From Methylococcus sp. Mc7 (GTDB lineage: Bacteria; Pseudomonadota; Gammaproteobacteria; Methylococcales; Methylococcaceae): DNA of 64,000 nucleotides. A model generated the notes under the pieces. The model saw only the letters and a list, made by a program, of their open reading frames with translations, was not told the DNA's origin and did not search any database. The translations under genes were made by a program, and so were the position numbers. The stretch lies in the NCBI RefSeq assembly GCF_019285515.1, contig NZ_CP079095.1:3318501-3382500 (forward strand), in the 5' to 3' direction. This document shows positions 32,329 through 39,583 of the stretch, in pieces (positions within the stretch are counted from its first letter, which is position 1; each line of letters begins with the position of its first letter).

Positions 32329-32847
32329 ATGAATAAGACCATTCCTTCGGTGGTATTGGCGTTTTCCCTGGTGTATCCCGGCATCGATGCCCACGCCGCG
32401 AAAGAGCCGGCGCCCTCGATCGCCCCGGCGGCGCGGCCTGCCGAACAGGACGAGCTGGCTCTGTTCCGCGCCAGTATCCGGATGGAAAAACGGGAGTTCG
32501 TTGCCGATGCGATGGACCTGGACGAGGCCCAGGGCAAGAAATTCTGGTCGATCTATCATCAATATGAAGCCGATCTGATGAAATTGAACGAGGCCCGCTA
32601 CGCCTTGATCAACGACTATGCGGCCAATTTCGATACCATCAGCGAAGCCAAGGCCGACGAACTGGTCAGGGCGGCCCTGAATTTCCGCAAATCGCGGACG
32701 GCTTTATTGGAAAAGTATTACGGCAAGCTGGCGAAAGCCCTTTCGAAAAAGATCGGCGCGCGCTTTCTGCAGGTGGAGAACGTTCTGCAGGGCGCGGAGG
32801 ACGTGGAAATCGGCGCCTCTTTGCCGTTGATGCCGAAATCGCGCTAG
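32329..32847 (+). CDS. Exported helical protein of a conserved uncharacterised family
   Basis: 172 residues from ATG 32329, which begins a signal peptide ending G-I-D-A-H-A-A-K. The mature part is helical with the family pattern L-F-R-A-S-I-R-M-E-K-R-E-F-V-A-D-A-M-D-L-D-E-A-Q-x-K-x-F-W, then Y-H-Q-Y-E-A-D-L, A-L-L-E-K-Y-Y-G-K-L and R-F-L-Q-V-E-N. Proteins of this type are common in proteobacteria, sometimes wrongly labelled transcriptional regulators; the fold may be Spy/CpxP-like. ATG 32308 and 32263 are alternative starts. Function unknown. Confidence 0.75.
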   Translation: MNKTIPSVVLAFSLVYPGIDAHAAKEPAPSIAPAARPAEQDELALFRASIRMEKREFVADAMDLDEAQGKKFWSIYHQYEADLMKLNEARYALINDYAANFDTISEAKADELVRAALNFRKSRTALLEKYYGKLAKALSKKIGARFLQVENVLQGAEDVEIGASLPLMPKSR

Positions 32848-32883
32848 GGAATAAAGGGGGCCGGCGAAACATCGCCGCGGCAG

Positions 32884-32911
32884 TTGTCGCCCCAGGGTAA
32901 CGGACTACAAT
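32884..32911 (+). promoter_or_regulatory. Candidate sigma-70 promoter for the lytic transglycosylase
   Basis: TTGTCG and TACAAT are 16 bp apart in the gap before the mltD-like gene. The -10 element is close to consensus, and the element is about 100 bp upstream of the start codon. Confidence 0.4.
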
Positions 32912-33007
32912 AGAGCCACCGATCCAAGCCGACGGCTTCGGGCGATACCGGCTGCGGTACGTGACCGAGGGGGAGGGCGCCGGCTCATGTCAAAGGGGGA
33001 CACGCTC

Positions 33008-34333
33008 ATGTTCAAGCAATTCGCTCGAGGGTTCGTCTGCATCGTTCCGGCTTTGCTGCTGGCCGCCTGCTCTTCGCGCACCGTGGCGCCGAGGAAGGAC
33101 GCGCCGGTTCAGGCCGTCCCTTCCGCCGAATCGGCCACGTCCCAGGATTTGGATTTCCTGCCGAAGAGCCGGCCACGGGCGGAGTACATGACCCGTTATC
33201 TCGGCGGCCTGTTTCCGCGGTACCCCGCGCTCGAGCCCCAGGTAGCCTTCTGGCGCAAAGTCTATGCGGAGTGGGGCCGGTCCCAGGTCGCCCTGCACGA
33301 CAACCGCCACATGGGCCTGGTTTACGAGGTCGTCGACCTGCCGGGGGAGGCCAGTGGCGGCTTCACGCCCAGCCAGAAAGCGTTGGTGCAGGAGCGGTTC
33401 GATTACTGGAAATACCGCTTGCGGAGTCTGGAGGACAAGCTGGCATCGCGGGTGCCGCTGGATGCCACCGACCGGCAGCTGGCCCGGCAGATCGGCGAGC
33501 AGGCGGACGTCCGGACGGCTATCCGGGGTGCTGCCGAGCGTCTTCGCTATCAGCGCGGTCTGCGGGAGCGCTTCAAGCGCGGGTTGGAAATCAGCGGGCG
33601 CTACGACGAGCATTTCCGCCGCATTTTCCGCAACGCCGGCCTGCCCGAGGAACTTGCGTTCCTGCCCCACGTGGAATCCTCGTTCCAGGCCAATGCGAGG
33701 TCCTCCGCGGGTGCGGTCGGCATCTGGCAGTTCACAGCCGGGGCCGCCAAGACCTTCATGAACGGGCAGGACAGCGTTGCCGCGCGTCTGGACCCGATCG
33801 CCTCGGCCCACGGCGCGGCGCGCTATCTCAGCCACGCCTACGGCAAGCTGGGGAGCTGGCCGCTGGCCGTGACTTCCTACAATCACGGCATCGGCGGAAT
33901 GCAGAAGGCGAAGAACACCTACGGGCACAACTTCGAACGCATCGTCCAGGATTACGACCATCCGTTGTTCGGTTTCGCCTCCCGCAACTACTACGCGGAG
34001 TTTCTGGCCGCGGCGGAGATCGTCGGCGATCCGGAGCGGTTCTTCCCGGAAGGGGTGGATTACGAAAGTCCGCTGGATCACGCGCCCAGCCCGTTCAGCG
34101 TGGCGGGCGGTCCTCCGGCGTGGCCTTCTCGGCAGGTTTCGCACAAGGCGCCGGCCAAACCGGCGAAAGCGAGCCATGTCCATTACGCCAAGTTCTCCAA
34201 GCCCTTGCACGGCAAGGCCGGACGTCCGCCCTTGGCCGTGAGTACCCGTCAGGCCGCAAAAACCAAGACCGCGCGTCCTGCCGCCGCAACGGCCAGGAGC
34301 GGAGAAAAACTGCGTCTTGCGCGTTCACGCTGA
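33008..34333 (+). CDS. Membrane-bound lytic murein transglycosylase D-like lipoprotein
   Basis: 441 residues. A lipoprotein signal (M-F-K-Q-F-A-R-G, hydrophobic core, lipobox L-L-A-A-C) is followed by an MltD-type SLT domain: L-P-H-V-E-S-S-F with the catalytic Glu, S-S-A-G-A-V-G-I-W-Q-F, L-G-S-W-P-L-A-V-T-S-Y-N-H-G, and F-A-S-R-N-Y-Y-A-E-F-L-A-A. It cleaves murein glycan strands. Unlike MltD of E. coli there are no LysM repeats; the C-terminal 90 residues are a basic Lys/Ala/Pro tail that could bind the wall by charge. ATG 33008 has a GGGGG-type site; ATG 32987 is an alternative. Confidence 0.88.
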   Translation: MFKQFARGFVCIVPALLLAACSSRTVAPRKDAPVQAVPSAESATSQDLDFLPKSRPRAEYMTRYLGGLFPRYPALEPQVAFWRKVYAEWGRSQVALHDNRHMGLVYEVVDLPGEASGGFTPSQKALVQERFDYWKYRLRSLEDKLASRVPLDATDRQLARQIGEQADVRTAIRGAAERLRYQRGLRERFKRGLEISGRYDEHFRRIFRNAGLPEELAFLPHVESSFQANARSSAGAVGIWQFTAGAAKTFMNGQDSVAARLDPIASAHGAARYLSHAYGKLGSWPLAVTSYNHGIGGMQKAKNTYGHNFERIVQDYDHPLFGFASRNYYAEFLAAAEIVGDPERFFPEGVDYESPLDHAPSPFSVAGGPPAWPSRQVSHKAPAKPAKASHVHYAKFSKPLHGKAGRPPLAVSTRQAAKTKTARPAAATARSGEKLRLARSR

Positions 34334-34432
34334 GCCTTGGCGGCGAGTTTCGAGGGCATGCCAGGGCTTGGGATGGCAAGTCCATCCCCGATCCTTTAGG
34401 ATGCGGCGTCTAGACAAGACGCGGAGTGCATC

Positions 34433-35089
34433 ATGGCATTTTTTGGCAGCTGGCCGGTTTCGGGCGGCAGCGGATTTCTCACACCTGCGGTACACGGCGC
34501 GGACGATGCGGCGGGCGCGGGCTGGGTCGGGCTGCTGGAGAGCGCGCTCGATTCGACTACCCGTTTTTTCGACGGCGGCGGTACGTTTGAATTCCTGCCG
34601 GGGCTTTCGGCTCTCGCTCCCAACATCCATCCCCTCCTGGTGCATTTCCCGATCGCCTTCCTGAACGCGTTTTTCCTGCTCGACCTGATTGCCGTGGCGT
34701 TGCGCAAGAAAGAACTGCGCGTGGTCGCGAGCTGGATGCTGTACCTGGGAACTCTGGGCGCCGTCTCGGCGGCTGCGGCGGGGCTGTTCGCGGCGGCTTT
34801 CGTCCCCCACGGCGAAGCGGTGCACGAGATCATGGAATGGCATAAGCGGCTGGGTTTGACGGTCACCGGTCTTGCCCTCGTCCTCTCGCTCTGGAGGCTG
34901 ATCGCCCGCTACCGGTTCTCCGGCATGGCCAACGCGTTTCATCTGTTTCTGGCGGGTCTCATGGCGACGGCGATGTTCTTCGGTGCCGACCTGGGTGGAT
35001 TGATGGTATACGAGCACGGCGTGGGCGTGAAAAACCTGCAGTCCGGGGAGGCTGCGCACCACCACGAACACGGCGGCGCCGAGCCCTAG
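34433..35089 (+). CDS. DUF2231 family membrane protein
   Basis: 218 residues. The signature N-I-H-P-L-L-V-H-F-P-I-A-F-L starts near residue 64, and four TM segments follow with H-E-x-M-E-W-H-K at the second periplasmic edge. Histidines at membrane boundaries suggest haem or metal binding, which is known for some family members, but no function is established. The tail is His-rich (A-A-H-H-H-E-H-G-G). The N-terminal 60 residues are not part of the domain. The gene converges on the EamA transporter with a 3-bp gap. Confidence 0.85.
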   Translation: MAFFGSWPVSGGSGFLTPAVHGADDAAGAGWVGLLESALDSTTRFFDGGGTFEFLPGLSALAPNIHPLLVHFPIAFLNAFFLLDLIAVALRKKELRVVASWMLYLGTLGAVSAAAAGLFAAAFVPHGEAVHEIMEWHKRLGLTVTGLALVLSLWRLIARYRFSGMANAFHLFLAGLMATAMFFGADLGGLMVYEHGVGVKNLQSGEAAHHHEHGGAEP

Positions 35090-35092
35090 GAG

Positions 35093-35989
35093 TCAGGTAC
35101 CGCGGCTGCTCAGGAACGGCAGCAGCACGCCGCAAAGCAAGACCAGGGCGCAGCCGGCGAGTGCCGTCCCGTCCGGAACCTTGGCGAACCATAGCCAGCC
35201 GAAGGCCAGATTGAACACCGGCGTGGCGTAGCTCACGGCGCCGACCAGGGCCGCGGGGGATGCCTGATAGGCCCGTGTCATCAGGACCTGCGCGCCGCTC
35301 GCCGCCAGGCCGCAAACGAGGAGCAAGGCCCAGGCTTCCCCTTCCCGCGGCGGCGTAAATCCCGCGAGTCCGAACCAGGCCAGATGCATCGGTATGGCGA
35401 CCGCGCAGAAATAGAACACGACCGTGCCGGGCGGATTGCTGCGTCCGGCGCGTGCGACCATCAGATAGGCGAGGGCGCTGAGGAGGCCCGAGCCCAGTGC
35501 CATCAGCCTGCCCAGCTCGTCGGAGACGCCCGCGCGCGGCATCAGCAGGAGGTACAGGCCGGCCAGCGAACCGGCCAGCGCGGCCCAGATCCAGCCGTTG
35601 TTCCTCTGGGCGAGCACTTTCGGGCCGAGCAAGGCCACGAACACCCCGCTGCTGGCGCCGAGAAATGCCGCCTCCCCCGGTCCGATCCGCTGGATCGAGA
35701 TGAAGGAAAGAATCAACGCCAGGGAGCCGAACAGGCCTCGCAGCCACAAGGATAGGCGCATGTCGCCGAACAGCGAAGGCACCCGCGAGCGGATGAGCGC
35801 GGGAAGCAAGAGGATGGCGAGGTTGACGACGATCCGGAAGAAACTCACCGTCATCGCCGGCAGTTCGGGATGCCTGACCCCGAGCGCGTAGACCGAGACG
35901 CTCATCAAGGAAAACAGCAGGGAGGCGAACAGCATGGCCCAAAGCCCCCGGACGTTCCGCGGCTTCGACGAAAGCATCCGCGGGTTCAA
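35093..35989 (-). CDS. EamA family (DMT superfamily) transporter
   Basis: 298 residues with ten predicted TM segments in two EamA repeats (first about 15-145, second about 160-293). The family-typical motifs F-F-R-I-V-V-N near TM2 and the P-V-F-N-L-A-F-G-W-L-W-F segment before TM9 are present. DMT proteins export or import amino acids, nucleotides or other small metabolites; substrate cannot be inferred here. It is divergent from the 137-aa protein at 36128. Confidence 0.88.
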   Translation of the reverse strand: MNPRMLSSKPRNVRGLWAMLFASLLFSLMSVSVYALGVRHPELPAMTVSFFRIVVNLAILLLPALIRSRVPSLFGDMRLSLWLRGLFGSLALILSFISIQRIGPGEAAFLGASSGVFVALLGPKVLAQRNNGWIWAALAGSLAGLYLLLMPRAGVSDELGRLMALGSGLLSALAYLMVARAGRSNPPGTVVFYFCAVAIPMHLAWFGLAGFTPPREGEAWALLLVCGLAASGAQVLMTRAYQASPAALVGAVSYATPVFNLAFGWLWFAKVPDGTALAGCALVLLCGVLLPFLSSRGT

Positions 35990-36127
35990 CCTCGGCGAAC
36001 CAAGCCGTCGCGGGCCCCGGATTGAATCCCTCGCGAATTAACACTATATTTCCGCGGGTTTTTCAATCGGGCCGATCCAACGGCCGCATCGCGTTTTTGA
36101 CGACAGGACTCGACAAGAACAATAAAC

Positions 36128-36541
36128 ATGACGATCGACAAGAGAAAACTGATCCGTTACGGACTTCCCGCCATCCTTCTGATCTCGGCCGTTTTCGCCG
36201 GCGAACTGATGCTCGAGGGCTTGATCGAATTCGCCGATCTGTTGCTCGAGCTGTCCCAGCACGTCCTGACCAGCTTCTACTCGAAGGTGTTCGAGCTCGA
36301 TCATCTGGAAGCCCAGCACAAAGCGGCCTGGACCAGCATGATCACCTTCATCATCGTGCTGATCCTGACCATCCGGAAACTGGCGCCGAAAGTCGCCCGC
36401 AAAATCGAGGAAGGAAAGGCCTGGTACAAGAACCGCCGCGAAGCCGTCCGCGCCTGGTGGCGCGGCCTGGGCTGGTTCAAGAAGGCCGCGTACCTGGGCG
36501 GCGGCGTGGCGGCACTGGCCGGTCTCGCGATGATCCTTTGA
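36128..36541 (+). CDS. Small membrane protein of unknown function, 137 aa
   Basis: Basic N-terminus, TM at about 12-30, a helical segment, TM at about 70-86 (T-F-I-I-V-L-I-L-T-I), a strongly basic amphipathic middle (K-V-A-R-K-I-E-E-G-K-A-W-Y-K-N-R-R-E-A-V), and a C-terminal hydrophobic stretch (Y-L-G-G-G-V-A-A-L-A-G-L). I do not recognise the family. It has a single-gene setting between the EamA transporter and a repeat-filled gap. Confidence 0.65.
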   Translation: MTIDKRKLIRYGLPAILLISAVFAGELMLEGLIEFADLLLELSQHVLTSFYSKVFELDHLEAQHKAAWTSMITFIIVLILTIRKLAPKVARKIEEGKAWYKNRREAVRAWWRGLGWFKKAAYLGGGVAALAGLAMIL

Positions 36542-36551
36542 TCCTAAATTT

Positions 36552-36699
36552 CTCTGTTGAACCCGCAAAAATTCCGTTCGCCCTGAGCTTGTCGAAGGGT
36601 GAACGGAATTTTTACCCTCACCCGTCGGGTGAGTCTCCGGATACCGTTCATGGTTCGACAAGCTCACCACGAACGGTTTCCAGTGAGCGCTCAACAGAG
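36552..36699. repeat. Pair of REP-like palindromes within outer inverted arms
   Basis: Two palindromes carry the same central GAGCTTGTCGA in opposite orientation. The first, 36567-36613, pairs AAAAATTCCGTTC with GAACGGAATTTTT. The second, 36644-36676, pairs CCGTTC with GAACGG. Between them is a third hairpin, CTCACCC-GTC-GGGTGAG (36617-36633). Exact 9-bp outer arms CTCTGTTGA (36552-36560) and TCAACAGAG (36691-36699) enclose all three. The central motif is a palindrome widespread in GC-rich proteobacterial genomes. Confidence 0.8.
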
Positions 36700-36719
36700 G
36701 AATATAGGTTGATTTTCGC

Positions 36720-37589
36720 CTACTTGACCAGTTCGAACTGGGCCGGCCAGTCGCGGTAATTGAAGACCTGGCCGGTTTCGCGGACGCGGGCGATGGAGCC
36801 GAGGTCGATTTCGGCATAGACCCATTGCGGCCGGTTCAGCTCGCCGATCGCGAGGATGCCGTCGTCGGGATAGCCGTAATCCACCGGCGTATAGACCGCC
36901 GCCGCTCCCACGTTGACGTCCACGGCCTCGGACCAGGGCGCCGATCCCACGGTCGGCGACTGCACGACGTAGCACTGGTTTTCCAGCGCCCGCGCCTGGC
37001 AGCCGATCCGCACCCGGTGATAGCCGGCCAGGGTATCGGTGCAGCTCGGCACCAGGATGAGGTTCGCGCCCATTTCCACCTGCCTGCGGGCGATCATGGG
37101 GAATTCGCTGTCGTAGCAGATGTTGATGCCGATCCGGCCGAATTCGGTGTCGAAAGTGCGGATTTCCTTGCCCGGCGAGATCAGCCACTGTTCGTTCTCG
37201 AACCGAGTCATCTGCAGTTTGTCCTGGAATTCCGGCGTGCCGTCCGGGCGGAAAAGGAAGGCGCGGTTGCGGTAGCCGCCGTCCGGCTGGCGCACCGGGA
37301 AGGAGCCGGCCAGGATGTAGATGCCATGCTGCTCCGCCAGATCGGCATAGAGCATCATGAAATCGGGCAGGACCGATTGCATTTCCGCCAACTGGCCCGA
37401 CAGGCTGCGGTAGACCGCCTCCGGGAACAGCGAGGCCAGCTCCATGCTGAAGTATTCCGGGAACACCAGCATCCGGGCGCCGTTGCCGGCGGCCTCTCCT
37501 ACCCAGCGCCCGGCCTTTTCCTGATAGGCCGCCCAGTCGCCGAGGAAGCCGATGTCGTACTGGGCCGCGGCGAGAAATAACGGCTTCAT
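36720..37589 (-). CDS. Carbon-nitrogen hydrolase (nitrilase superfamily)
   Basis: 289 residues. The nitrilase triad is complete: Glu in V-F-P-E-Y-F, Lys in Q-D-K-L-Q-M-T-R-F-E, Cys in N-I-C-Y-D-S-E-F-P. It would hydrolyse an amide or nitrile in the cytoplasm; the substrate is unknown. The downstream trio order on the minus strand (NTF2-like, GNAT, then this gene) suggests a shared pathway, although 230 bp of hairpin repeats separate it from the GNAT gene. ATG 37589 gives the usual start K-P-L-F-L-A-A-A-Q-Y. Confidence 0.9.
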   Translation of the reverse strand: MKPLFLAAAQYDIGFLGDWAAYQEKAGRWVGEAAGNGARMLVFPEYFSMELASLFPEAVYRSLSGQLAEMQSVLPDFMMLYADLAEQHGIYILAGSFPVRQPDGGYRNRAFLFRPDGTPEFQDKLQMTRFENEQWLISPGKEIRTFDTEFGRIGINICYDSEFPMIARRQVEMGANLILVPSCTDTLAGYHRVRIGCQARALENQCYVVQSPTVGSAPWSEAVDVNVGAAAVYTPVDYGYPDDGILAIGELNRPQWVYAEIDLGSIARVRETGQVFNYRDWPAQFELVK

Positions 37590-37620
37590 CGGGCGGAATC
37601 CTCCTCTAACGTAAAAGTCG

Positions 37621-37818
37621 CAGCAGCCTTAATCGCCCTTTGGGACAAATCTGCCGGGAGCAGATTTGCATTTACCCGAAGGGTGCCGGGCAGGAGAGCC
37701 CGGCATGATTGGGACGGGGTGAGGGAACGATCATGGCGAGCAGTCGCGCTCATGCGATACATCCCTGTATCGCACCCTTCGGGCGCTACGCGTGCAAATG
37801 GGCCTTCCTGCCGATTTG
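37621..37818. repeat. Hairpin-array repeat, third locus
   Basis: Between the nitrilase and GNAT genes are three perfect hairpins: CAAATCTGC/GCAGATTTG, 9 bp, loop CGGGA (37646-37668); GCCGGGC/GCCCGGC, 7 bp, loop AGGAGA (37685-37704); TGCGATACA/TGTATCGCA, 9 bp, loop TCCC (37753-37774). Loops contain TCC or GGA, as at 3.1 and 24.3 kb, but the stems differ in sequence. No gene is seen here. Confidence 0.75.
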
Positions 37819-38445
37819 TCATCGTTCAGTGGGGCTGGTCGCCTTGATCGTTAGCGGCTTGAGCCAGAACACCATGGGCTTCTCCGTCTCCTCGGCCTGA
37901 TCGACATCCTTCCAGGCATAGGTGGCGACGAGTTCGGGGTGTTTGACGTAGCCGAACCGCGTCCAGATGGCATCGAGCGGCACGTAGTCGGCGGGCCTCA
38001 AGGGATGATCGTCTGGTCGCTGCACGCAACAGAAGCTGCAATAGTCGAACCTTCCCAGGCGGCGGGCGTGGCCTTCGCGGCCTTCGAAGAACCGCTTGTA
38101 GATGCCGCGGCCGCGGTAGTCCTTCAGGAGCACCGATTCGGCGCAGTAGAAGATCCTGGCCGGATCGTAGCCGTGCTCGAGGAAGGGGCGCTTGAATTCC
38201 GGCGTTTCGTCCTCCATCGGCAGACCGGTGGAGGCGCCGATGGCGCGTTCGCCGTCCAGGGCCAGCACCACCACGCTCTCCGGCGACTCCACATAGGTCT
38301 GCAGGTAGCGTTCCTCGTACTCCGTGGTGCCGTCGTACAGGTAGGGGAAATCGCGGAATACCTCGATGCGCAGCCGGGCCAGATCGGGGATGTACTTCCC
38401 GATTTCGGGCCCGGACAGGGTCTTGACGGTGATCGCTTCGCTCAT
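37819..38445 (-). CDS. GNAT family N-acetyltransferase
   Basis: 208 residues. The acetyl-CoA binding motif A region is A-E-S-V-L-L-K-D-Y-R-G-R-G-I-Y-K-R-F-F (Q/R-x-x-G-x-G/A form) near residue 106. An unusual C-S-F-C-C-V-Q-R-P-D-D-H-P segment follows it. Substrate unknown. It is 5 bp downstream of the NTF2-like gene and on the same strand as the nitrilase, and this combination recurs in several proteobacteria as far as I recall. Confidence 0.85.
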   Translation of the reverse strand: MSEAITVKTLSGPEIGKYIPDLARLRIEVFRDFPYLYDGTTEYEERYLQTYVESPESVVVLALDGERAIGASTGLPMEDETPEFKRPFLEHGYDPARIFYCAESVLLKDYRGRGIYKRFFEGREGHARRLGRFDYCSFCCVQRPDDHPLRPADYVPLDAIWTRFGYVKHPELVATYAWKDVDQAEETEKPMVFWLKPLTIKATSPTER

Positions 38446-38450
38446 GGCGC

Positions 38451-38861
38451 CTAAGCCTTTTCGACCTGCTCGATCCAGTCCTGCAGGTTGTAGTAGTTGG
38501 TGATGCGGGCGACCTTGCCGTCGCGGATCTCGAAGAATGCGCCGGCCGGCAGGCGGTATTTCTGGCCCTTGGCGGGCGGCAGCCCTTCGTCGGTCACCAG
38601 GTACTCGCCGAGGACCACGAACTCGGCGGCGGCGCGGCTACCGTCCTCGTTGGTCATGATGGCCATGTCGACCAACTGTTCCTTGTAATTGCGGTTCATC
38701 CGGTCCATGAAGGCGCGGAACGCGTCCTTGCCGATCTCGCGGGAGCCCTGGTTGATGTCGTGGATCACGTCGTCGGTGAGGAGGCCCAGAAAGGTCTCCA
38801 TGTCGCCCGCGTTGAAGGCGGCGTAATAGTTTTCGATGAGAGCTTTGGCGTTCTGATGCAT
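38451..38861 (-). CDS. NTF2-like / ketosteroid isomerase-related protein
   Basis: 136 residues with the SnoaL/NTF2 cone fold pattern: Y-Y-A-A-F-N-A-G-D-M-E-T-F-L-G-L-L at the start, A-A-A-E-F-V-V-L-G-E-Y in the middle and G-K-V-A-R-I-T-N-Y-Y-N-L-Q-D-W at the end, a close match to the ketosteroid isomerase-related family. Catalytic activity is unknown. It heads a probable operon with the GNAT and nitrilase genes. Confidence 0.85.
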   Translation of the reverse strand: MHQNAKALIENYYAAFNAGDMETFLGLLTDDVIHDINQGSREIGKDAFRAFMDRMNRNYKEQLVDMAIMTNEDGSRAAAEFVVLGEYLVTDEGLPPAKGQKYRLPAGAFFEIRDGKVARITNYYNLQDWIEQVEKA

Positions 38862-38958
38862 GGCGCTGAAATTCCGGATACGTGGGTAAAGAGTTTCCGG
38901 AGCACTTGGGAAGGCACGTCCCCGGAACTCAAAAAGGGCGTAATTTTAATGAGGGGAA

Positions 38959-38992
38959 CCTTGGCCTGTCGAGACCGGGTGACAGGCCAAGG
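38959..38992 (-). terminator. Strong hairpin after the OmpA-family gene
   Basis: CCTTGGCCTGTC and GACAGGCCAAGG form a perfect 12-bp stem with a 10-nt loop, 13 bp after the OmpA-family stop. The following minus-strand sequence is only moderately T-rich (TTCCCCTCATTAAAATT), so it may be a terminator or a stabilising 3' hairpin. Confidence 0.65.
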
Positions 38993-39004
38993 CGGTGTGC
39001 CGGA

Positions 39005-39544
39005 TCATTCCGTGTAGATCGGCACGAGATCGATGTCGATGCGGCGGTTCTGGGCCTTGCCTTCGGCGGTCGCGTTCGACGCCACCGGCTGGTACTCGCC
39101 ATGGCCGGCGGCGGTCATGCGGGCCGGATCGACTCCCTTGGACTGGAGATATTTGACCACTTCGCAGGCGCGGCCGGCGGACAGCTCCCAGTTGCTGGAG
39201 AAGCGGTGGGCCAGATGTTTGCCGATCGGCACGTTGTCGGTATGGCCCTCGACCTCGATGCGGTGATTGGTGGCGCTCTGCAGGGTGGGAACGATCTTGT
39301 CGATCGATGCCTTGCCTTCCTTGCTGAGCTGGTATCCGCCTTCGGGGAAGAGCAATTCGTCCTCCATGGTGACCCGGAGGCGGTCCCGCAGCTGCTGGAT
39401 CTTGGCCTCGTCGGCTTCCACTTCCGTGCGCAGCTGTTCGTTGAGCTGCCTTTCATAGCCCACGTCACGGTCGTAAGTGCTTTGCATCACGCATCCGCTC
39501 AGCGCCCCGGCTGTAAGCACGGTCGTCGCGAATTTTCTTACCAT
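39005..39544 (-). CDS. OmpA-family peptidoglycan-binding lipoprotein
   Basis: 179 residues. The signal and lipobox (G-A-L-S-G-C-V) predict lipid attachment at Cys18. A short coiled coil follows (about 28-60, E-A-D-E-A-K-I-Q-Q-L-R-D-R-L). The OmpA C-terminal domain spans about 65-175, with V-E-G-H-T-D-N-V-P-I, L-S-A-G-R-A-C-E-V-V and the closing N-R-R-I-D-I-D-L. It probably links the outer membrane to murein. It sits 39 bp downstream of xseA on the same strand. Confidence 0.88.
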   Translation of the reverse strand: MVRKFATTVLTAGALSGCVMQSTYDRDVGYERQLNEQLRTEVEADEAKIQQLRDRLRVTMEDELLFPEGGYQLSKEGKASIDKIVPTLQSATNHRIEVEGHTDNVPIGKHLAHRFSSNWELSAGRACEVVKYLQSKGVDPARMTAAGHGEYQPVASNATAEGKAQNRRIDIDLVPIYTE

Positions 39545-39583
39545 CGTTTGCTCCTTCCTGTTGGCGGTTGGTTGATGAGGGCC

